Part shown: positions 6,226 to 10,465 of the stretch, one piece after another
Position numbering within the stretch: position 1 is the first letter of the stretch
Layout of the letters: every line of letters begins with the position of its first letter
Assembly: GCA_964473505.1 (NCBI GenBank)
Contig: CAYYPG010000076.1
Coordinates: 1-10,465, forward strand
Direction: 5' to 3'
Source of the DNA: JAOABV01 sp964473505
GTDB taxonomy: Bacteria > Hydrothermota > Tepidihabitantia > Tepidihabitantales > CAIPLT01
Length of the DNA: 10,465 nt
Translations under genes and position numbers: made by a program
The notes under the pieces: model-generated
The model's database searches: none
What the model was told of the DNA's origin: nothing
The model's input: the letters and a program-made list of their open reading frames with translations, nothing else

Positions 6226-6348
6226 TTGGTCAACGATGGCTAGGTTTTACTTGGTCAACGATTTAGGCGTAGATGCTTTAGGTCCTTGGCTTACAGATTA
6301 TTTCTAATATTTTTGTGTCAAAGAAATTTCTTCCGTGGCTAGGTTTTA
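6226..6348. repeat. Short direct repeats duplicating the 3' end of the PK_C-like gene
   Basis: TGGCTAGGTTTTA occurs at 6336-6348, inside the coding region (where it encodes part of VLKPSHG), and again 99 bases on at 6237-6249, past the stop codon. TTGGTCAACGAT occurs twice nearby (6226-6237 and 6251-6262). The pattern looks like a decayed partial tandem duplication of the gene's end. Confidence 0.5.
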
Positions 6349-6856
6349 AAACGATGGCGGTATCAGCACCTTCAGCTGTACCGGCAATAGCAATGATTTC
6401 CTTGCCATAAGGAATTAAACCGGCATCAAGTGCCATTATCGCAATCTCAACACAGACTTTCATTCCTTCGCCTAATGTGCGATAAGTATTAGCAACAATT
6501 TCTCCTGAATATAATCCGCCAAATTTCATCCGTATAGCTCGGCTGACACCGCTAAAGAAGTGAGTTCCGCGAAAAACTTTGATGCCGTGTGATTCTAAAT
6601 ATTTTTTAGTCGTCTCAGTCAGTTCTACCTGCCCGGGTTTTTCAAAACCAGCATGGTGGGTAACACAGACGATATTTAGCCCTTTAATATCCATTTTCGC
6701 CAATTGCTTTGCAGTATATCCTTTAGAGGAGGCGACCACAATGTTCTTTATTTTCAATTCTTTTGTTCTTTGGAGAGCAAGTTTAAGAGTTGCCTTAGTG
6801 TTCTGTTTTCCTGATTTTGAAAAATAAGTAGTCAACATTGGTTTTTCTATGAACAT
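6278..6856 (-). CDS. Stand-alone pyruvate kinase C-terminal-like (PK_C, alpha/beta) domain protein
   Basis: A 192-residue single-domain protein resembling the C-terminal domain of pyruvate kinase (PK_C fold) without the catalytic barrel. Such stand-alone proteins are known in archaea and some anaerobic bacteria; their function is not established. Visible features: an N-terminal NTKATLKLALQRTKEL helix, NIVVASSKGYTAKQLA (38-53, the first strand and turn), VTHHAGF (65-71), GVSRAIRMKFGG (103-114), and the closing IAGTAEGADTAIVLKPS (157-173), a loop that in pyruvate kinase belongs to the allosteric site. Two starts are possible: ATG at 6856, or M7 at 6838. Neither has a good ribosome binding site. 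It lies 52 bases after the DUF35 gene in the same direction and is probably the last gene of the thiolase operon, with a small hairpin (6871-6890) in the gap. A role as an acyl-CoA or nucleotide-sensing partner would be speculation. Confidence 0.8.
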   Translation of the reverse strand: MFIEKPMLTTYFSKSGKQNTKATLKLALQRTKELKIKNIVVASSKGYTAKQLAKMDIKGLNIVCVTHHAGFEKPGQVELTETTKKYLESHGIKVFRGTHFFSGVSRAIRMKFGGLYSGEIVANTYRTLGEGMKVCVEIAIMALDAGLIPYGKEIIAIAGTAEGADTAIVLKPSHGRNFFDTKILEIICKPRT

Positions 6857-6870
6857 TAAACGCCAAAAGC

Positions 6871-6890
6871 AGGAAAAAGAAAATTTTCCT
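6871..6890 (-). promoter_or_regulatory. Small hairpin before the PK_C-like gene
   Basis: Two 7 bp arms (6871-6877 and 6884-6890) flank a 6-base loop; all pairs but the outer ones are A-T. It sits in the only sizeable gap (52 bases) of the operon and may weakly attenuate transcription or stabilise an RNA end. It lacks the GC-rich stem of a true terminator. Confidence 0.25.
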
Positions 6891-6908
6891 TGCGCAGGTT
6901 AATAATTT

Positions 6909-7391
6909 TTATAATTGTTTAGTTGGTCTAAAATATAAAATGTCGTTAATCGAACCTTCGCGTTTTGCCTTTGGTTTTAGGACGGCACAAACCCGCATGC
7001 CGAAACTAAGTTCTTCAACTTTAACTTCACCTAATTTGTGAACTAAACAGGTTGAAGCGCCGTCTAAACGAATCAGACCGACAAAGATTGGTTCTTTAAG
7101 GGTTTTGCCATCCAGTCCGATATGTATACAGGTAAATGATTCCAGCGTTCCACAATCCGCAACTTCAATATAATCTTCTAATCTTTCAAAACATCGTTCG
7201 CAATAGATTTTCGGGGGCACATAAACCAATTCACACTTTGGGCATTTTGTACCAAGAAATTTGCCTTTGTCTTTGAGTGCGCGAAAAAATTTTTCTCCTG
7301 CAATTCCGACTGTATATAAACTTTGAACTGGCAGTTCGCCATACCAACCTTTAACTTGTTCGGGTTTACTCAATCTTTCTTTTAATGCCAT
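6909..7391 (-). CDS. DUF35 OB-fold protein with zinc ribbon (acyl-CoA-binding partner of thiolase), small version
   Basis: DUF35 proteins pair with thiolase-fold enzymes: in the archaeal thiolase/HMG-CoA synthase complex and in the Ltp2-ChsH2 aldolase they bridge the enzymes and help hold acyl-CoA. Numbered from an upstream ATG at 7403, a rubredoxin-like zinc ribbon has C54, C57, C68 and C71 (CPKC and CERC), followed by an OB fold (about 77-160) with DCGTLESFT, the IRLDGAS strand and the LGEVKVEELSFGMRV segment typical of DUF35. I place the start at M5 (7391) because GGAGG lies 5 bases before it. The earlier ATG at 7403 overlaps the upstream stop codon (TAATG) and has no site of its own. It immediately follows a second DUF35 gene in the same operon. 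The two are clearly different in sequence, so each may serve a different thiolase-fold subunit. Confidence 0.9.
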   Translation of the reverse strand: MALKERLSKPEQVKGWYGELPVQSLYTVGIAGEKFFRALKDKGKFLGTKCPKCELVYVPPKIYCERCFERLEDYIEVADCGTLESFTCIHIGLDGKTLKEPIFVGLIRLDGASTCLVHKLGEVKVEELSFGMRVCAVLKPKAKREGSINDILYFRPTKQL

Positions 7392-7396
7392 TTTTT

Positions 7397-7401
7397 CCTC
7401 C
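7397..7401 (-). promoter_or_regulatory. Ribosome binding site deciding the start of the second DUF35 gene
   Basis: GGAGG on the minus strand, 5 bases before the ATG at 7391. It lies within the first codons of the alternative start at 7403 and so argues for the inner start. Confidence 0.7.
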
Positions 7402-7402
7402 A

Positions 7403-7978
7403 TTATTTTATCGGTTTCCAGTATTTAATATCAGTAATTGCACCTTCACGTTCTTTTTCTGGTTTCCATACGGCTTTAACTTTCATTCCAATATAGACTT
7501 TTTTCGGGTCAACTTCACCTAACAGATGCATAATTCCCATACCTTTGGAGGCACCGTCAATTTCAATTACCGCCGGAATTTGGGGTTCTTTAATGCGCTT
7601 GACATCCCAGGTAACATAACACAAAGAGAAAGTATTAACTTCGCCAGTATCTTGAAGTTCAATCCAATTATCAATTGGCTTAAAGCACCATTCACAGAAG
7701 ATTCTCGGAGGTACCATTTTGCGACCGCACTTATGGCATTCAACGCCGAATATTTTTCCGTGTTTTAATCCTTCTAAATATTTACCAATCGCAATACCAC
7801 TATCCCAGTGATATTTGGCATCAGCGATCCAGTGAGTTGTTAGTACTTTGCCCTGTTTTATATCATCATCTTTAAGACCGATGCCTTTAAGAAGTTCTGG
7901 GTTTGGTTTTAATCCGCTTGCTTGAGTGATGATTTCTGAATTTTTAGATTTTGGGGTTATCTGTTGTTTACTTTTCAT
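7403..7978 (-). CDS. DUF35 OB-fold protein with zinc ribbon, larger version
   Basis: Second DUF35-family protein of the operon, 191 residues. An N-terminal extension of about 60 residues (basic, low complexity at first, then HWIADAKYHWDSG) precedes the family start GKYLEGLKHGKIFG. The zinc ribbon is complete with C81, C84, C95 and C98 (CHKC and CEWC, separated by a PPR segment). The OB fold covers about 105-188 (DTGEVNTFSL, VIEIDGAS, LLGEVDPKKVYIGMKV, EREGAITDIKYW). A strong AAGGAGG site lies 5 bases before the ATG at 7978 and overlaps the stop of the thiolase gene upstream. The stop overlaps the TAATG of the next gene. It probably forms a complex with one or both thiolase-fold proteins and contacts the CoA thioester; this is inference from family and operon. 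Confidence 0.92.
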   Translation of the reverse strand: MKSKQQITPKSKNSEIITQASGLKPNPELLKGIGLKDDDIKQGKVLTTHWIADAKYHWDSGIAIGKYLEGLKHGKIFGVECHKCGRKMVPPRIFCEWCFKPIDNWIELQDTGEVNTFSLCYVTWDVKRIKEPQIPAVIEIDGASKGMGIMHLLGEVDPKKVYIGMKVKAVWKPEKEREGAITDIKYWKPIK

Positions 7979-7988
7979 TTGAACCTCC

Positions 7989-9149
7989 TTAAATACCTAC
8001 GACCACGACTGTACCGACTTGCATTAAATCGCCCCAGGCTTGAGCAACACCGCGTTTTACTTTTCGGGATACTTGGCGTTTACCAGCTTCACCTCGCAAT
8101 TGCCAAAACAGTTCGGCAACTTTCATTAATCCCGCAGCGGAAATGGGATTACCAACACCTAATAGACCACCTGAGGGACAAACCGGTAATTCACCATCTC
8201 GTTGCGTTACACCATCAACAGTTAATTGCGGTGCTTCACCCGGGCCACAGAGCATTAAACCTTCCATATGATGGAGTTCTTTATAGTCAAAAGGATCATA
8301 GGGTTCAGCAATATGAATCTGGTGTCTAGGGTCAGTGATGCCTGCCATCTTGTAAGCCATTCTGGCAGCTTCTTCTACATATCGCGGATAACATAAATCA
8401 CGATTAGTCCAATAGGCGGTATCCAAACACCAACCAACGCCTTCAATCCAAACTGGTTTATTAGTAACCCTTCTTGCAATGGATTCATTGGTTAATACCA
8501 ATGCAACCGCACCGTCTGAAACCGGACTAACATCCAGTCGTTGCACAGGCCAAGCCAATACTTCGGATTTTAAAATATCATCAACGGTTACTGGTGATGC
8601 AATCTGTGCTGCAGGATGGTTTAAAGCATTGTTCTTATTCTTAACTGCAACTAAAGCGATATCTTCTTTTCGGAGTCCGTATGTATTCATATAACGATTC
8701 ATTTCCAACGCGAAAATCCATAAGAGATTTGGTTTTAGCGGTCGCTCGGTTGTGTGGTCAAAGATAGTTAAGAATGCGGCTTGAGCATGAGGTTGAAACG
8801 ATGACATCTTCTCTTCGCAGACAACTAAGCAAGTGTCAATAATACCGGAAGCAATATGATACCAACCTAAAGCAACAGCAAAAACACCGGTTCCGCCACC
8901 GACAAAACAGCGCATATAAGGTTTGCCAAATGCACCTGCGCCATCTGAAAGATATTCGCCTTTCATATGCACACCGTCAAAAGTATCAGGTGCAGAACCG
9001 AGCACCACCGCATCAATCTGGTCTAAAGTCATATCACAAGATTCTAACGCCATTTTGGTTGCATGAAATGCGAGTTCTTTACCTGTTTGGTGTGCCCGAC
9101 GGACAAATTTTGTCATTCCGGCACCAACAATAGCAACTCGATTGCCCAT
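7989..9149 (-). CDS. Thiolase-fold protein (SCP-x/archaeal thiolase type) with cysteine nucleophile
   Basis: A 386-residue protein of the thiolase superfamily, likely acting on a CoA thioester in the cytoplasm. The N-terminal half opens RVAIVGAGMTKF; the nucleophile position is C81 in MRCFVGGGTG, the place of the acyl-accepting cysteine of thiolases. The second half has SDGAVALVL (211-219), AEPYDPFDYKELHHMEGL (281-298) in place of the usual EVHDxF segment, CPSGG at 324-328 for the NPSGG turn, and GNPISAAG at 333-340 where canonical enzymes have GHPxGATG. The catalytic histidine is thus an asparagine. WQLRGEAGKRQV matches SCP-x-type enzymes. It begins 9 bases after the preceding thiolase-fold gene, with GGAGG 5 bases before ATG. 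With one paralog and two DUF35 genes it probably works as a heteromer. Substrate unknown: thiolysis, condensation or retro-aldol cleavage are all possible. Confidence 0.9.
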   Translation of the reverse strand: MGNRVAIVGAGMTKFVRRAHQTGKELAFHATKMALESCDMTLDQIDAVVLGSAPDTFDGVHMKGEYLSDGAGAFGKPYMRCFVGGGTGVFAVALGWYHIASGIIDTCLVVCEEKMSSFQPHAQAAFLTIFDHTTERPLKPNLLWIFALEMNRYMNTYGLRKEDIALVAVKNKNNALNHPAAQIASPVTVDDILKSEVLAWPVQRLDVSPVSDGAVALVLTNESIARRVTNKPVWIEGVGWCLDTAYWTNRDLCYPRYVEEAARMAYKMAGITDPRHQIHIAEPYDPFDYKELHHMEGLMLCGPGEAPQLTVDGVTQRDGELPVCPSGGLLGVGNPISAAGLMKVAELFWQLRGEAGKRQVSRKVKRGVAQAWGDLMQVGTVVVVGI

Positions 9150-9158
9150 CGTGTCCTC

Positions 9159-10310
9159 CTAATTTGACAGGATAACAACAGCCGCACTGGTTGTTGGCAG
9201 GCCACGCCAACTCTGAACCAGGCAAGTTTTCGCATCTTTGATTTGATTTTTGCCCGCATTACCCCGAAGTTGTTCAACCGCACAATACAATCTTGCTAAA
9301 CCCATTCCTTCGTATAAATAGCCCATACCTAAGGCACCACCAGATGGATTGACCGGAAATTCACCGTTGATTTCTGTAACACCTTGTTCTATTAATCGAC
9401 CTGCACCACATTCACAACACAATTTCAAGGCGATCATATGTTGTAATTCTTTATAAGAATACCGGTCATCAATTTCTGCAAAACAAATTTCTTTTCGCGG
9501 GTTAGAAATACAAGCCATTTTGTAAGCCATTTCGCAAGCTGCAGTTACATATTCCGGATAGACCCAATCTCGGGATTCCAGCGATGGTGTTCCATTACAC
9601 CAACCAATTCCTCTTATCCAAATTGGGTCTTTGACCAGTGCTTGGGCTTTTTTTTCTGATGCCAAGACAACTACAATTGACCCATCAACTGGTTGGGCAA
9701 TGTCAAGTTCAGTTAAAGGACAAGCAATACCATTAGCATATTTAAAATCCTCAAGGGTCAGTTTGGCAGCTCGACCAGCAATGGGATTATTTAAGGCATT
9801 CTTACGATTCTTAATAACGACTTTAGCGCATTGGTCATAAGTTATGCCGGTTTCAAAACAGAATCGGTTCATTTCCAAGCCGGCAATAAAATGAGTATTA
9901 AGATTTAGGGGTCGATTAAATATCGGGTCTTGAGCGCAAGCCTCAATTCCGTCTGGTGTTAACATATTAGATGCTTTTGAATGGGCCTCGACTACCGCAA
10001 TATCAAATTGACCGGTTTTGATTTGCAAAAAAGCAGTCACAATACCATGCAAACCATCGCCGGTAATCGTCTGCATCGGTTTTAACGCCGCACCCAATTG
10101 GTCCGGAACATACTCATCAAAAATTGATGTGCCTTCAATATAATCCTCAGCGCAGGTCACAAAAGTGTCAACATCCTTACGCGGATTGATACCGCAATCT
10201 TCATAAGCTTTAACTGCGGCTTCAAACATCAATTCTTTATACGAAACATCAGGTGAGATCGAACGGAATTGAGTCGCACCAATGCCGATTATTGCAACTC
10301 GCTCATTCAT
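9159..10310 (-). CDS. Degenerate thiolase-fold protein lacking catalytic Cys and His (Ltp2-like features)
   Basis: A 383-residue thiolase-superfamily protein, first gene of the operon. The opening RVAIIGIGATQF and the tail NPSGG (321-325) and EQLRGNAGKNQ are family hallmarks. Alignment by eye with its neighbour puts T81 (in QTITGDG) where the nucleophilic cysteine should be, and GYLYEGMG (330-337) replaces GHPxGATG. It is therefore not a classical thiolase. The tyrosine motif GYLYEGMG followed by a helix ending EQLRG recalls the AYIHGMN-type segment I remember from Ltp2, a thiolase-fold retro-aldolase that works with a DUF35 partner. It may be an aldolase-like or purely structural subunit. 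I start at the ATG at 10310 because GGAGG lies 4 bases before it. An in-frame ATG at 10442 would add 44 lysine-rich residues with no family match. Identification of the fold is firm; activity is inferred. Confidence 0.88.
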   Translation of the reverse strand: MNERVAIIGIGATQFRSISPDVSYKELMFEAAVKAYEDCGINPRKDVDTFVTCAEDYIEGTSIFDEYVPDQLGAALKPMQTITGDGLHGIVTAFLQIKTGQFDIAVVEAHSKASNMLTPDGIEACAQDPIFNRPLNLNTHFIAGLEMNRFCFETGITYDQCAKVVIKNRKNALNNPIAGRAAKLTLEDFKYANGIACPLTELDIAQPVDGSIVVVLASEKKAQALVKDPIWIRGIGWCNGTPSLESRDWVYPEYVTAACEMAYKMACISNPRKEICFAEIDDRYSYKELQHMIALKLCCECGAGRLIEQGVTEINGEFPVNPSGGALGMGYLYEGMGLARLYCAVEQLRGNAGKNQIKDAKTCLVQSWRGLPTTSAAVVILSN

Positions 10311-10402
10311 TTTACCTCCAATTCTTTTACCAGTTAATTTTTTTTGATACTCATGTTTTTGCTTATTAATAATTGTTCTTAAACAAAATTTAGTTTTTAT
10401 TG

Positions 10403-10451
10403 GTCTTATTAGTAAAAGACTTTTGATTTTTTGCCAATTCATTAATAAGAC
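10403..10451. promoter_or_regulatory. 9 bp inverted repeat upstream of the thiolase/DUF35 operon
   Basis: GTCTTATTA at 10403-10411 is the exact reverse complement of 10443-10451; the arm centres are 40 bases apart, near four helical turns. A third related sequence, the palindrome TTATTAATAA, lies at 10363-10372. On the minus strand a weak promoter candidate overlaps the first pair: TTGGCA (10432-10437), 18 bases, ACTAAT (10408-10413). The placement would suit a paired operator looping around a promoter, but AT-rich sequence makes chance matches easy. Confidence 0.35.
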
Positions 10452-10465
10452 ATCTTAATTTTTTT

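Larger units (their letters stand above)
5438..6277. other. 840-base gene-poor region between yebC and the PK_C-like gene
   Basis: Besides the yebC promoter, this stretch holds a long hairpin (5705-5761), a three-copy tandem repeat (5770-6099) and a short direct repeat near its right end. Two plus-strand frames (5594-5803 and 5933-6166) exist. They have no ribosome binding site, run against the direction of all other genes, and read the tandem repeat in different phases, so I do not accept them as genes. Between 5531 and 5704 and between 6100 and 6225 I see nothing else recognisable. The PK_C-like gene and yebC are transcribed the same way, so the region is the 3' trailer of the thiolase operon followed by the yebC promoter. 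No intrinsic terminator with a clean U-run is visible. Confidence 0.6.

Noticed and set aside
7964..8329. Plus-strand 121-residue ORF
   Set aside because: Antisense shadow of the thiolase gene, which has full family support.
10311..10442. N-terminal extension of the first thiolase-fold protein from an ATG at 10442
   Set aside because: The extra 44 residues are lysine/isoleucine-rich with no family match, while GGAGG sits 4 bases before the ATG at 10310 where thiolase similarity starts.
1..10465. tRNA, rRNA, insertion sequences and clean Rho-independent terminators
   Set aside because: I scanned the intergenic stretches and saw no cloverleaf or rRNA-like sequence, no transposase, and no GC-rich stem followed by a U-run.

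Overview
The window looks like a chromosomal segment of an AT-rich bacterium (roughly 35-40% GC by eye) that uses clear Shine-Dalgarno sites. RuvA, RuvB, RuvC and YebC are ordinary bacterial markers. The right end carries thiolase-fold and DUF35 proteins of the kind common in archaea and in uncultured anaerobic bacterial phyla. An uncultured candidate phylum (for example a WOR-3/Stahlbacteria-like lineage) would fit, but this is inference from gene content only. Every gene I accept is on the minus strand.

Layout from left to right (opposite to transcription). At 29-88 two inverted repeats interleave. An exported polysaccharide deacetylase follows (120-980), then ruvB (1152-2189), preceded by a strong sigma70-type promoter (2382-2410) and a possible 43-residue leader ORF. 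Next come two short ORFs joined by an apparent one-base frameshift (2407-2822), ruvA (2856-3419), a degenerate tandem repeat that duplicates the start of ruvA (3379-3734), ruvC (3811-4320), a 350-base stretch of broken reading frames, and yebC (4673-5437) with its own promoter (5498-5530). An 840-base gene-poor stretch holds a long imperfect hairpin (5705-5761) and a three-copy 100-116 bp tandem repeat (5770-6099).

The right third (6278-10310) is one compact operon, transcribed leftwards: a degenerate thiolase-fold protein, a second thiolase-fold protein with a cysteine at the nucleophile position, two different DUF35 zinc-ribbon/OB-fold proteins, and a stand-alone pyruvate-kinase C-terminal-like (PK_C) protein. 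The first four are separated by 9-10 bases or overlap by 1, and each has a GGAGG-type ribosome binding site. Two thiolase-fold subunits plus two DUF35 subunits suggest a hetero-oligomeric acyl-CoA enzyme. The first subunit has lost both the thiolase cysteine and the GHP histidine and carries a tyrosine motif reminiscent of the Ltp2 steroid aldolase. This operon is the best candidate for undescribed biochemistry here.

The yebC-ruvC-ruvA-ruvB order is a classical Holliday-junction processing cluster. Here it is unusually loose, with 190-440 bases between genes filled by partial tandem duplications and fragmented ORFs. Partial duplication with a period near 100-125 bp recurs at three separate places: the start of ruvA, 5770-6099, and the end of the PK_C gene.
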